Positions 1-8,344 of a stretch of 64,000 nt of DNA are shown here, one piece after another. Position numbers and translations under genes: made by a program. A model generated the notes under the pieces. That model had not been told where the DNA came from, made no database searches, and saw only the letters and a program-made list of their open reading frames with translations. The first letter of the stretch is position 1, and the number at the start of each line of letters is the position of its first letter. The stretch is from CAZWRV01 sp964636325 (GTDB lineage: Bacteria > Verrucomicrobiota > Lentisphaeria > Victivallales > GWF2-50-93): positions 1 to 64,000 of the forward strand of contig CAZWRV010000014.1 of assembly GCA_964636325.1 (NCBI GenBank). The letters are read 5' to 3'.

Positions 1-133
1 AGTCCGGTTCGGAGGGAGGGGGAACGCAAATCAATGCGCTCTCCCTACCCCTATCTCAAGTTTCGGAGGAGCATGACCCAACGCGGCGCATATCCTTGCA
101 CACCTTGACAAGGGACATTTCGCCTTGGAGATT

Positions 134-1267
134 ATGCATGTGAGAGAAAATGGACATCTATCGACGGTTGCCTTCGTATGCGACGACCTCATGGCCGGCG
201 GCTGGACTTCTCTCGCCTCCCTCATCCTCAACCTCGATCCCTCCAGGTTCCGGCCTTATGCGATATGCCTTTTCGGCAAGGGCGCCAACGCCGAAGTCCT
301 CGAAGAGCGCGGCATAAAGGTCTACTGCCTGAACCTGTGCAAGATGAACCTTCCCGTCAAACTGGCCGAAATGATCCGGATTCTCAGGCGGGAACGGACC
401 GGCATCATCCATACGAACCTGCATTATTCGGATGTACTAGGCCATACGGCGGCGATGCTGGCGGGCGTCCGCACAAGAATAATACACCTGCATTCCATAA
501 AAGAAAAGACCGGATTCGAGGTCCGGGCTTGGAAACGCCGCCTGATTTCCAGGGCAGATATAATAGTTTCCGTGTCGGACGCCACAACGAAATATTTCAA
601 CGAGTGCCACCCCGGCGCGGAGACGAAGATCCGGAAAATACCCAACGGGATCGACATTTGCGAATTCCGCAGGCGATATGATGGGTCGAGGCTCGCCAGA
701 ACCGATCTGGGCGTTCCCGCCGACGCCTTTGTCTCCATCACGGTTGCGAACTTCAAGTGGCAGAAGGGCTACAAATATCTTGTGGATGCGGCTTCGATGC
801 TGCCGGATCCGCAAGTCCATTTCGTCGTCGTCGGCTATGGCTCGGGAAGGCGCGAAGTGGAGGAACTTGCAGCTCGTAAAGGCCTTGCGGAACGCTTCCA
901 TTTCCTCGGCTTGCGGACCGACGTGCCGGAGCTGATGAAGGCCGCTGACATCTTCGTTCTGCCGTCCGTGGTAGAGCCTTTCGGAATATGCATCCTGGAG
1001 GCGTTCGCCGCGGGGCTTCCGGTCGTCGCTACGGCCGTGGACGGCATCGCCGAAACCGCGGAGGACATGAAGACCGCAGTCCTTGTCCCCCCCGCCGACC
1101 CTGCGAAGCTCGCGGACGCCATCAGGAGGCTCAAGGCAGATACGCCGCTCCGTTCCAGGCTCTCCGCGGCCGCTTCGGAGCGCGTCAAGGACTTCGATAT
1201 CGCCAAGATCAAGGCCCGTTTCGAGGATGCCTATGCCGAGGCTTGCCGGAAGAACGCAATCCGCTGA
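134..1267 (+). CDS. GT4-family glycosyltransferase
   Basis: Retaining GT-B glycosyltransferase of about 378 aa, expected to move a sugar from a nucleotide-sugar onto a lipid or polysaccharide acceptor in the cytoplasm. The N-terminal half has the acceptor-side Rossmann pattern (MAGGWTSLASLILNLD, then IIHTNLHYSDVLG). The C-terminal half has the donor-side signature EPFGICILEAFAAGLPVV, containing the E-x7-E motif of GT4, preceded by the typical VANFKWQKGYKYL block. The frame is open from a TTG at 125. I chose ATG at 134, just after GGAG at 127-130, although GTG at 140 would be better spaced. It stands alone on the plus strand, so the acceptor cannot be inferred. Confidence 0.85.
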   Translation: MHVRENGHLSTVAFVCDDLMAGGWTSLASLILNLDPSRFRPYAICLFGKGANAEVLEERGIKVYCLNLCKMNLPVKLAEMIRILRRERTGIIHTNLHYSDVLGHTAAMLAGVRTRIIHLHSIKEKTGFEVRAWKRRLISRADIIVSVSDATTKYFNECHPGAETKIRKIPNGIDICEFRRRYDGSRLARTDLGVPADAFVSITVANFKWQKGYKYLVDAASMLPDPQVHFVVVGYGSGRREVEELAARKGLAERFHFLGLRTDVPELMKAADIFVLPSVVEPFGICILEAFAAGLPVVATAVDGIAETAEDMKTAVLVPPADPAKLADAIRRLKADTPLRSRLSAAASERVKDFDIAKIKARFEDAYAEACRKNAIR

Positions 1268-1700
1268 GCCATGAAATTTTCCGCCAGGAAATCATATATC
1301 CATTGCGCGATCTGGCCGCTCGCATAAGATGTGGGATGGCATTGATCGCAGAAAAGAGCCGCCCCCATGCCTTTCGCCCTGAGCTTTCTCAGCTCCGGCA
1401 GGAGATCCAGTGCGGGCATGCCCAGTTCCGCGGAAAGCTTCTGCATACGCCTCTGGGGGTAGTCTTCCAGGAATTCGGCGTCAACCCGGGGCCTGGCCGG
1501 AAAGACGACGATGCAAGGCTTGAATCCGCACAGCTCCGACTGCCTCTTCTGCTCCTTGAAGGCCGGCAGCATAATTTGCCAGGTGCCTTCTGTCCATGCA
1601 CATCCCCAGGGGACTCCCCTTCTCGCGGGCGATTGCCTCAACGCGCCTGACAAATGTCTCCTGAAACAGATGAAATCATCACAGAAACGGAGATAATGAT
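1231..1700 (-). pseudogene. SGNH/GDSL hydrolase C-terminal remnant
   Basis: The minus strand encodes the tail of an SGNH-type esterase: PCIVVFPARPRVDAEFL, then LDLLPELRK, then the block V motif DQCHPTSYASG with the catalytic Asp-x-x-His. The N-terminal blocks with the Ser nucleophile are absent. Upstream of about 1653 the reading frame appears broken twice. LDHYLRFCDDF continues best as HLFQETFVRRVEAIARE in another frame, then returns to the frame of the motif above. The remnant begins at the stop codon of the next minus-strand gene and runs into the 3' end of the glycosyltransferase gene. I read it as a decayed fragment, though a short ORF from 1653 remains open. Confidence 0.6.
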
Positions 1701-3571
1701 CAAGGGCCAGTGATATCTTCCCTTTTTTGCTTCGCCGCCTTCACTTCGAGCTTCTCCACTTCCGGAACCGGGGGATAGAGCTGGTTGTATAGGGGCCAGT
1801 ATTTCATCATGATCTCGGCCTTCTTCTTCAGCTCTTTGGCGAGGTTCGGACTGAAGGTCAGGGAGTCCTCCCTTTCCGGGGTTGGTGCCATGGTGAAGAT
1901 CGGATCGGTGCCGGACTCGAGCAGTTTTGCGAGGCTCCGCGCGTTGTCCATCTCGGAACGGGCGATGAGGCGCAGCTCGTATGAGCCGCGGTTGATGGCG
2001 CCGGTGTTGTATTGGTCGCGGTACCATACTTCCGCGTCGGAGCGGCCGCGTGTTGCGAGCGCATGCTCGTATTCGACGAAGTTGCGGCAGGTAAGCAGGA
2101 TGCTGGAAAGTGCCTTGAGGCGGTTGGCGAGGAGGCCGAGGCTGCCTGCGGCCGCCTTGGACTTTGCTTCCGTCGAAATCCTCTCCAGCATCCGGGCTGC
2201 GGACAGTATTTCCTCCCGTGCGGTATGAAGTACGAGCCTGGCGTTGTCGACGGCGGCCTCGCCGGTTATTCCCGGATATCCCAGCGCATTGGTGAGGCGC
2301 AGGAACTCCGTCTCGTTCCTGGCCACGCGTCCGCGCTGGAAGACATTCCTCTCATCCTCGGTCAGGAGCCCCATATCCGGAACTAGCGGCATCGTCACCC
2401 AGCGCATCATGAGCGGGTAGACGATCAGCAGCGGGGCGCCGCGCAGGCAGAAGCGGTAGCGATCGGCCGCAGTTTCGATTGAGAGCCAGGCCTGGAGCAG
2501 CTTCTCGGCGTTTTCCTCTCCGGCCTGCCTGGCGGCGATCCCGTGCAGCAGCTTCATGCGCGACAAGGGGCCGTCAGTCGGACTTTTAAGAAACTCGGCA
2601 TAGATATCCTTCAGAAGCGGGAAGACCGAGCCGAAGCTGATGCGCATTCTTTCGCATGGGCTTGCTTCGGCATATTCTAGCTCTTTCAGGAAACGCTCCA
2701 CCTTCGGGATGCCGAGCACCGGGAAGAATCCGTCCGCGAACCAGGAGTTGGAGGATGCTGAGACGGCGAAAGGATTTCCGTTGCGGTCTTTCTCGTCGAT
2801 GAACTGCCCTTCCTTAAGACCGAGATGGTAGTGCTGGTTGTTGTCGAGGTAGAGCCTGGAGTTGCTGACGGTGATTGTCAGCCGGGTTCCGGCCTCTCTC
2901 GCGCCGTCCTGGAGCGTGCTCATGAACTTGATAAGACGGTCCGTGACCGTGATGTGGCGGCACGCTTCGGGGCCGTTCTCGCCCGGATAGGTGTGGGCCC
3001 AGCAGTAGCCGCACGAGGAGTCGTTGCCGAACATGGTGTAGACATCGAGTTCGGGAAGCTGGCGGCAGAGCTTTGTCATCGCGGAACGATACATCTCCAG
3101 GACTTCGGGATTGTCGACGCAAGGGCTGAAATAGGGGAGCCTGGCAAGCGGCATGCAGTCCACCTGCGCGCCGCGCCATTCCGGATGCTCCTGGAAGACC
3201 GCCTCCGGCAACCACATCGGCTCATGGCTGTCGAGGACGGCTCTCAGCCCCAGCGACTTGAGGATGGAACAGCGCTCCTTCATTATCGCCATGTTCTGTT
3301 TCGACTCCTCCTGCGGGAGGAAGCCCTTGAGCTGCGGCGGCAGGACAAGCTTGAAGAGACCGACCGACCTTCGCGACCACACAGGCCATTCGTCCCACTG
3401 CGGGAACGGATCCCGTTCGTCGGGCTTCTGCCACGTGCTAGGCGGAATCTGGCTGATCGCCACATGGGTCGCGCCCATTGCGGCGGCTTCCCTGGCAAAG
3501 GCCCTGAATGTGGCCGCGTCCTTGCAGACCTCGGGATTTTCCATCGAGTCCCAGACGATCATCTTCTTCAT
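1700..3571 (-). CDS. uncharacterised TIM-barrel-like protein (family A, copy 1)
   Basis: About 623 aa with no signal peptide. The first half reads like a glycosidase-type (beta/alpha) barrel (MGATHVAISQIPPSTW, LGLRAVLDSHEPMWLPEA, DVYTMFGNDSSCGYCW). The C-terminal 200 residues are mostly helical. It shares order and local motifs with the gene at 50119-52038: a phrase on the predicted fate of a traveller strand (xLRAVLxxxEPxxxPE), a Gly-Tyr/Asp-rich GYCWAHTYPGENGP loop and the same helical tail. I do not recognise a named family; a GH20/GH67-like barrel is a guess. The start at 3571 (MKKMIVWDS) is preferred over 3595, because the extra eight residues are not expected at the front of the first barrel strand. 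The following SGNH remnant starts at its stop codon. Confidence 0.7.
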   Translation of the reverse strand: MKKMIVWDSMENPEVCKDAATFRAFAREAAAMGATHVAISQIPPSTWQKPDERDPFPQWDEWPVWSRRSVGLFKLVLPPQLKGFLPQEESKQNMAIMKERCSILKSLGLRAVLDSHEPMWLPEAVFQEHPEWRGAQVDCMPLARLPYFSPCVDNPEVLEMYRSAMTKLCRQLPELDVYTMFGNDSSCGYCWAHTYPGENGPEACRHITVTDRLIKFMSTLQDGAREAGTRLTITVSNSRLYLDNNQHYHLGLKEGQFIDEKDRNGNPFAVSASSNSWFADGFFPVLGIPKVERFLKELEYAEASPCERMRISFGSVFPLLKDIYAEFLKSPTDGPLSRMKLLHGIAARQAGEENAEKLLQAWLSIETAADRYRFCLRGAPLLIVYPLMMRWVTMPLVPDMGLLTEDERNVFQRGRVARNETEFLRLTNALGYPGITGEAAVDNARLVLHTAREEILSAARMLERISTEAKSKAAAGSLGLLANRLKALSSILLTCRNFVEYEHALATRGRSDAEVWYRDQYNTGAINRGSYELRLIARSEMDNARSLAKLLESGTDPIFTMAPTPEREDSLTFSPNLAKELKKKAEIMMKYWPLYNQLYPPVPEVEKLEVKAAKQKREDITGP

Positions 3572-3831
3572 ATAGCGTTCCCTTATGGTTGACAATGGTT
3601 CGGACTAAACGCATTAAGATGGTTTGGGGTTTCAGATGCCAGTGTTCAGGGGGTGGCGACTCCGATGACAAGCGACTCGTGACCAGCGACCTGCGACCCG
3701 CGAAGTGAAATGCGAAACCTTCCGATTCCTATCGGAACCTACCGTCACCTGCCGTTGCCACTATTCACCATCTGCCATTCACTGTTTCGGCCCACGGTAT
3801 CTGTTACGGTATCCGGCGTTATCAAGTCACC

Positions 3832-4122
3832 TCATTCCGCCTCGGGCACATAGCTTCCAAGCACCCTGCCTTTGACGGCGGTGAAGAAGAGGTTGTCGTT
3901 CTCGATCTTTACCTCCGGCAGCAATGTCTCGTCCACGAACTTCATCATGCCGGGGATCGCCTCGTCGGAAATCCCCGACTCCTCGAACACGACGAGCGTC
4001 CCCGCGACAGTCCCATTCAGCAGGTAGTGCAGGTCAACAGCCGCGACGTCCTTGCCGTCCTTCTGAAGGACGACCCTCTCGGAATGCGGCGTTCTCAGGA
4101 CTCTTACGATGTCATATTTCAT
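3832..4122 (-). CDS. small hypothetical protein
   Basis: A 96-aa acidic protein, MKYDIVRVLRTPHSERVVL onward, with alternating strand-like segments and no membrane segment or metal motif. A clear GAGGCGAAC ribosome site precedes ATG at 4122. It starts 9 bases after the DUF4236 gene stops, so the two are probably cotranscribed. I do not recognise a family and assign no function. Confidence 0.6.
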   Translation of the reverse strand: MKYDIVRVLRTPHSERVVLQKDGKDVAAVDLHYLLNGTVAGTLVVFEESGISDEAIPGMMKFVDETLLPEVKIENDNLFFTAVKGRVLGSYVPEAE

Positions 4123-4131
4123 GTTCGCCTC

Positions 4132-4392
4132 TCAGAAAATTATTGACTTTAAAGTGCAGATGAGAGCTGAAAGGACGCCAAGTGCTGCGATGAGCATCAG
4201 CATGCATCCCTTGCCCTCCTTGACATAGCTTATGCCGGTTCCGGGCAAGGACATGGAAGTATATTTGCGTCCGTTAGACCTCACACCGGTCCGGAAACCG
4301 CCGCCTCCGACCGAATATCCGACCCCGGACTTGCTCATGTTGATCCTGAACGGTCCGAAGTTGACCGACTTGCGGTATCTGAATCCCATCAT
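4132..4392 (-). CDS. DUF4236 domain protein
   Basis: An 86-aa protein whose first 45 residues match the DUF4236 pattern: FRYRKSVNFGPFRINMSKSG, then GVGYSVGGGGFRTG, then a short Ser/Gly-rich strand ending in SLPGTGISY. A single C-terminal hydrophobic segment (MLMLIAALGVLSALIC) suggests membrane anchoring. In this family the domain often sits in front of a membrane or SH3-like module; its function is unknown. It is the first gene of a two-gene minus-strand unit with the 96-aa protein downstream. Confidence 0.8.
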   Translation of the reverse strand: MMGFRYRKSVNFGPFRINMSKSGVGYSVGGGGFRTGVRSNGRKYTSMSLPGTGISYVKEGKGCMLMLIAALGVLSALICTLKSIIF

Positions 4393-4449
4393 AAACCTCC
4401 GTTTTTATTCCCCGTCGTCCTTTGGATGAATGGATGGTAGGGTGTTAAG

Positions 4450-4560
4450 AATATCCAATCTAAAAACTCTGAAAACGGCTCAGCTCGGCTTCGCCCTCCG
4501 GAACAATCGGAAATTGTGGAGGGCTGAGCCGCGCTCAACCGCATTTATAAAAATGGTTCA
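4450..4560. repeat. GGAGGG-TGAGCC palindromic repeat, copy 1
   Basis: This intergenic block carries CGGCTCAGCTCGGCTTCGCC-CTCC, an A/T-rich spacer, then GGAGGGCTGAGCCGCGCTCA, so the two arms can fold back on each other. The same arms occur at 8196-8310 and, in inverted order, near 43994-44045, with a partial copy near 21183-21210. It lies in the 200-base gap between two minus-strand genes. Confidence 0.6.
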
Positions 4561-4593
4561 AGGATATAAAACGTCAGATAATCTTTAACAGTT

Positions 4594-4929
4594 TTATTTC
4601 TTATCGTCGTTACATATTTTCCCGCAGTTCCAGCATTCGTCAAGCTCAGGATTCACGGTCTCGCCGCAATTGGCGCATTCCCAAGGCCCGGCGCTGCTCG
4701 GTTTGGCGTTTTTCATCTCCTCCAGTATCTTGACTGCCTCCTCATAGTCCTCGTCCGCGACCCAGACTTCCGGCCACGCAAACGTCGGCGCGGCCATGGA
4801 AGGGAACGGAAAACCAAACCCCATCCAAGTAGATATGGTTTCATTCTTCATGATCGACTTTATGCCGGCGCAGTCGAGCATCATCCTGAGCATGTCGCAT
4901 GTCACTGTGCTGTGGGCCGTCATCAGCAT
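4594..4929 (-). CDS. DUF2007-like protein with zinc ribbon
   Basis: From ATG at 4929 the product is about 111 aa. It begins MLMTAHSTVTCDMLRMMLD and continues with CAGIKS, the pattern of DUF2007 (putative signal-transducing) proteins, in which a short alpha/beta module modifies or senses something unknown. The C-terminus is a zinc ribbon, CANCGE-x8-ECWNCG. The frame is open up to 5151, but the extra 74 residues are Cys- and Ser-rich, fit no known start of this family and overlap the divergent GH32 gene. I therefore prefer the internal start, preceded by GAGAAG. Confidence 0.65.
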   Translation of the reverse strand: MLMTAHSTVTCDMLRMMLDCAGIKSIMKNETISTWMGFGFPFPSMAAPTFAWPEVWVADEDYEEAVKILEEMKNAKPSSAGPWECANCGETVNPELDECWNCGKICNDDKK

Positions 4930-5112
4930 CTTCTCAGCATCTTCATGGCAGATACCCTTATGGTGCAAGATATTGGTTAAGCTATTCGGTGAAGCGGATA
5001 ATGCAACCATGCAAGTTGCAATGATGCATCTATTGAAATTACGCCCCTTGAGGTTATGCTTGAGGAAGCAGTAAGATGAAAATGCGAACGAGATCATATC
5101 CAGGAGGACGGA

Positions 5113-6699
5113 ATGACGCAGATAGACGATATCAAGACCGCCATCGAACATACGAGGCTGCTGCGCGAGAAGCTTCTAGCCGATCCTCACCGCCCGGCGT
5201 ATCACTTCGTCCAGCCGGAGGACATCGGCATTCCGGGCGATCCCAACGGCGCATTCTACGCGAAGGGCCGCTACCATCTCATGTATCTCTACGCCTGCCG
5301 TTCTGACGGATTCCGCTGGGGGCACATTTCCAGCCACGACCTGGTGCACTGGCGCGCGCATCCCGACGCGGTGATTCCCGACAGTCACGACGGTGGAATC
5401 TTCAGCGGCGGCGCCTTCCTTGAAGACGACGGCACCTGCTACCTGTCATACTGGGGCTTGCCGGTCGAAGGAAAAGGCCAGGGCGGCATACGCATAATCA
5501 GAAGCCTCGACGGCAACTACGACAAATGGGAGAAGTTCACCGACTACGCGCTGGAATGCACCGAGTCGGGGAGCCTCCAGGTCGCCGGTACCGACGGCGA
5601 AACAAAGTATCTAGCATGCGCCGACCCGAGCAACATCTGGAAGAAAGGCGGCCGGTATTACATGCAGACCGGAAACCTCTGTGTGCTCATCAAGTTCAAG
5701 CGCGACGGCCTCCACAAATATTCCGCGGAAGACCTTGCCAAGATCCAAGTCCCCAAGGAAATCTACGGCGACTGGGTAGACCTCTTCAGAAGCAATGATC
5801 TCAAGAAATGGGAATATGTGCATCGATTCTACGCTCGCGATGCCTCGAACCGCATGACAGACCCTAATGAGGACGACATGTGCCCGAGCTTCCTGCCTCT
5901 GCCATCTTCGAAGGACGGCGGCACCTTCAGCGGGAAATATCTGCAGCTCTTCATCTCGCACAACCGCGGCTGCCAATACTACATCGGGACATACGACAAG
6001 GACCGCGACATCTTCATCCCTGAAAAGCATGGACGGATGAGCTGGATAGACAACACATATTTCGCACCTGAAGCGCTGGTGGACGCCAAGGGCCGCCAGA
6101 TCATGTGGGCCTGGCTCACCGACAACCGCGACGAAGAGCTTAAATACGGCTGGTCCAGCGTATACGGCCTTCCCCGGACGCTGTGGCTGCGCAGGGACGG
6201 AACTCTCGGAATCGCACCTGTCCCGGAACTTCAAATGCTGCGCTGCAACGAGGTCCGTCAAAAAATCACAAGGCTCGGGACGAAGCCGCAGGCATTGTCC
6301 GGAATCAACGGCCTCTCATGCGAGATACGCATGAAGGCCAAGGTTCCCGCCTACGGCGAAGTCGGTTTTTACGTGCGCGCCAACGACAACCTTTCCGAAT
6401 TTACCCGCATAGCCTACGACGGAACGAAGAAACAACTGATCTTTGACGCCGCGAAATGTGGAAAGCAGGGCCGTCCGGCCGTCGAAGCCGCGCCGTTCGC
6501 GCTTGAGGACGGCGAACAGCTCGAACTGAGCGTCTTTGTGGACCGCAGCGTCATCGAGGTCTACGCCAACGAGCGCCAGGCGATTTGCCGCCGTGTATAT
6601 CCTGAAACCGGCGGAGAGAAGATCCTGGCCTATGGAAGTTCGGGCACGCAGATCAACGAACTCACCGCCTACGAAATGGCCCCCTCAAACTTCTGCTGA
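5113..6699 (+). CDS. divergent GH32 family glycosidase (beta-fructosidase-like)
   Basis: A 528-aa cytoplasmic protein with an N-terminal five-bladed propeller and a C-terminal beta-sandwich. The nucleophile motif is GDPNGAF (Asp43, normally NDPNG), the FSG blade is IFSGGAF, and the RDP blade reads ADPSNIWKKGGRYYM. The sandwich ends with FVDRSVIEVYANERQA, the hallmark of GH32. The usual acid/base motif ECP is represented by DMCPSFLPL, so the Glu seems replaced; this marks a divergent subfamily whose substrate may not be sucrose or fructan. GGAGG precedes ATG at 5113. There is no sugar transporter or kinase beside it. Confidence 0.8.
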   Translation: MTQIDDIKTAIEHTRLLREKLLADPHRPAYHFVQPEDIGIPGDPNGAFYAKGRYHLMYLYACRSDGFRWGHISSHDLVHWRAHPDAVIPDSHDGGIFSGGAFLEDDGTCYLSYWGLPVEGKGQGGIRIIRSLDGNYDKWEKFTDYALECTESGSLQVAGTDGETKYLACADPSNIWKKGGRYYMQTGNLCVLIKFKRDGLHKYSAEDLAKIQVPKEIYGDWVDLFRSNDLKKWEYVHRFYARDASNRMTDPNEDDMCPSFLPLPSSKDGGTFSGKYLQLFISHNRGCQYYIGTYDKDRDIFIPEKHGRMSWIDNTYFAPEALVDAKGRQIMWAWLTDNRDEELKYGWSSVYGLPRTLWLRRDGTLGIAPVPELQMLRCNEVRQKITRLGTKPQALSGINGLSCEIRMKAKVPAYGEVGFYVRANDNLSEFTRIAYDGTKKQLIFDAAKCGKQGRPAVEAAPFALEDGEQLELSVFVDRSVIEVYANERQAICRRVYPETGGEKILAYGSSGTQINELTAYEMAPSNFC

Positions 6700-6703
6700 A
6701 ATA

Positions 6704-6730
6704 AAATTAAAAGGGAATCCCTTTTAATTT
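6704..6730. terminator. hairpin after the GH32 gene
   Basis: Starting five bases after the GH32 stop codon, AAATTAAAAGGGA is followed by one base and its perfect reverse complement TCCCTTTTAATTT. The 13-base arms give a tight hairpin flanked by A and T runs, suited to termination in either direction. Confidence 0.6.
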
Positions 6731-6815
6731 CAGATTTCCTGACCCGCCCAATATGAAAATCTTAAATGCGACTGGAAAATGCCCGTGTGGCTTTTCAGGC
6801 CGGGGCGCCGGAAAT
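6726..6815. repeat. 90-base dispersed repeat, copy 1
   Basis: Begins AATTTCAGATTTCCTGACCC and ends GGGGCGCCGGAAAT. A copy with roughly 80% identity by eye lies at 33804-33893, in the same orientation, beside a different gene. Neither copy has a coding frame or target duplication that I can see. Confidence 0.6.
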
Positions 6816-6971
6816 CTGAACTGAAAAACCTTCCGGGGGTCGGCATTTCACAACATTTTTGTTTCCCACGGATCAGGATGTCTGAAATTATTTCTCTTTG
6901 TCGCTCTGCGTCTCTGCGGGAATAAAATTTCCCCCGCAAGAAGCAATGGGCGCCAAAAGAATCTTATGATT

Positions 6972-7373
6972 CTATGATTCTTTGCTCCTGTTCACTATCT
7001 GGTCGGCCTCCTTGAGGAGGGCGAGTTCCGGATAGTCGAACCTCGACGGGGAATGGTGGTTGCCGATGATGTCCTTCACGACTGCGACTTTCTCCTCCGG
7101 AAAGCCGATTGACCGGAGAAGCCGTTCCGCCTCAGGCGGGCCATATTCCTCCTGCGTCTTCCCGTTGTTGTAACCGTGCTTCTCCTCGGAGACTTTGATT
7201 CCGACGTCGTGCAGGAGCGCCGAGGCGATTACGATCTCCTCGTCGGCACCGGGATACTTTTGCATCAGCCGCTCAGAATGGTGAAGAACCTTCATCGCAT
7301 GCTCGATCCGCCGGTCGTCCCCGCCGAAGTATGCGGCTAAAGCACGCATAAGTTTTGCGCGGAGATGTTTCAT
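6972..7373 (-). CDS. HD-domain phosphohydrolase
   Basis: From ATG at 7373 (after AAGGGGC) the product is about 133 aa. It has the HD superfamily metal residues: the first His in EHAMKVLHHSERL, the HD pair in ASALLHDVGIK, and a later GNHHSP. HD proteins hydrolyse phosphate esters, including nucleotides and cyclic nucleotides. The compact size and the layout YPGADEEIVIASALLHDVG match small stand-alone HD proteins. Upstream codons extend the frame to 7592, but that region lacks family similarity. Confidence 0.8.
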   Translation of the reverse strand: MKHLRAKLMRALAAYFGGDDRRIEHAMKVLHHSERLMQKYPGADEEIVIASALLHDVGIKVSEEKHGYNNGKTQEEYGPPEAERLLRSIGFPEEKVAVVKDIIGNHHSPSRFDYPELALLKEADQIVNRSKES

Positions 7374-7579
7374 TGTATTAGCCCCTTGCTGAAAATTTCG
7401 GAAAATGATTTTGCCATGTGCTGTATGCCAGTCTTTCCGAGACTGGCTTGGAGGCATTCGCCTTGATGTTAAGGCGCGGCATGTCCGAAAAAACGCCATA
7501 CATCTGCCCCATTGCGGCGGAAGGACATTTTCCTCGTAGGGGAAAGTTGTGTCGAATTCCCTATCAGTTTCTTGCACAT

Positions 7580-7608
7580 TTGAAATATTCACAATAGAGC
7601 CCTATTAT
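7580..7608 (+). promoter_or_regulatory. sigma-70-like promoter for the DUF4160/DUF2442 pair
   Basis: TTGAAA at 7580-7585 and TATTAT at 7603-7608 are separated by 17 bases, followed by a start codon 30 bases downstream. This fits a consensus housekeeping promoter. Confidence 0.55.
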
Positions 7609-7637
7609 ATAACGTTGAATTAAACTATAAGGCTATT

Positions 7638-7904
7638 ATGCCCACTATTTCAATGTTCTATGGGATTATTGTCCGGATATATTTCGCACCGGGTGAACAC
7701 AATCCTCCCCATATCCATGTCTATTACAATGAATATACGGCGGTTCTTGACATCACCTCCTGTGAAATAACTGAAGGTGATCTGCCAAGCAAGCAAAAGA
7801 AACTCGCTCTTGCATGGGCGGAACTTCACAAGGATGAACTTTTGGCGGACTGGAACCTAGTCATGAACGGAGAGCAACCATTTAAGATCCAGCCGCTCCA
7901 GTAG
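7638..7904 (+). CDS. DUF4160 domain protein
   Basis: An 88-aa protein with the DUF4160 hallmarks: the start MPTISMFYGIIVRIYF, the core EHNPPHIHVYYNEYTA, and the end ALAWAELHKDELLADWNL. DUF4160 proteins are usually encoded next to DUF2442 proteins, as here (next start 17 bases away). The pair is often described as toxin-antitoxin-like, but no activity has been shown in general. The A+T content is higher than that of neighbouring genes, which is consistent with transfer. Confidence 0.85.
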   Translation: MPTISMFYGIIVRIYFAPGEHNPPHIHVYYNEYTAVLDITSCEITEGDLPSKQKKLALAWAELHKDELLADWNLVMNGEQPFKIQPLQ

Positions 7905-7921
7905 AGTATAAAGGATTTAGC

Positions 7922-8164
7922 ATGTATAAACAAGTAACATATGTCGAGCCAAGAAGAGACTATACGTTAATTCTCAAGTTTTCCAACGATGAGACAAAGC
8001 GGTTGGATTTCACGCCTTATCTCGATTCCGGCGTGTTCAAGCAGCTCAAGGATATTGACAGGTTCATGAAAGCCCACGTGTCTTTCGACACCGTCGAGTG
8101 GGATGAAGATATTGACATCGACCCTGAATTCCTATACGATAAAGGGGAGAAATATTCTCCCTGA
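7922..8164 (+). CDS. DUF2442 domain protein
   Basis: An 80-aa protein with the pattern of DUF2442: YTLILKFSNDETKRLDFTPYL, a short helix, then VSFDTVEWDEDIDIDPEFLY. It lies 17 bases after the DUF4160 gene and is almost certainly cotranscribed with it. The family is proposed to bind a partner or DNA. No terminator is visible; a MITE-like repeat begins 32 bases after the stop. Confidence 0.85.
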   Translation: MYKQVTYVEPRRDYTLILKFSNDETKRLDFTPYLDSGVFKQLKDIDRFMKAHVSFDTVEWDEDIDIDPEFLYDKGEKYSP

Positions 8165-8195
8165 CCGAAAGAAGGAGCAGTAAACAGAAAATAGT

Positions 8196-8310
8196 TGAGC
8201 CAATTTCAAAACTCCACAGGCGGCTCAGCTTGGCTTCGCCCTCCGAGCCCGGAATATGTATAAACTGCGGAGGGTTGAGCCGTGCTCAACTGCATTTTGA
8301 AATTGGCTCA
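8196..8310. repeat. MITE-like element with 16-base terminal inverted repeats
   Basis: A 115-base element bounded by TGAGCCAATTTCAAAA and its perfect reverse complement. Inside are inverted arms CGGCTCAGCTTGGCTTCGCC-CTCC and GGAGGGTTGAGCCGTGCTCA. It has no coding frame. The inner arms recur at 4450-4560 and about 43994-44045. The palindromic structure and dispersed copies resemble a miniature inverted-repeat element; I see no obvious target duplication and no matching transposase in the window. Confidence 0.65.
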
Positions 8311-8344
8311 GTTAAAACATGATTTTGCGTTAACGCGCAGCAAG

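Noticed and set aside
4930..5151. N-terminal extension of the DUF2007-like protein
   Set aside because: It overlaps the divergent GH32 start and is not family-like; an internal ATG at 4929 gives the normal length.
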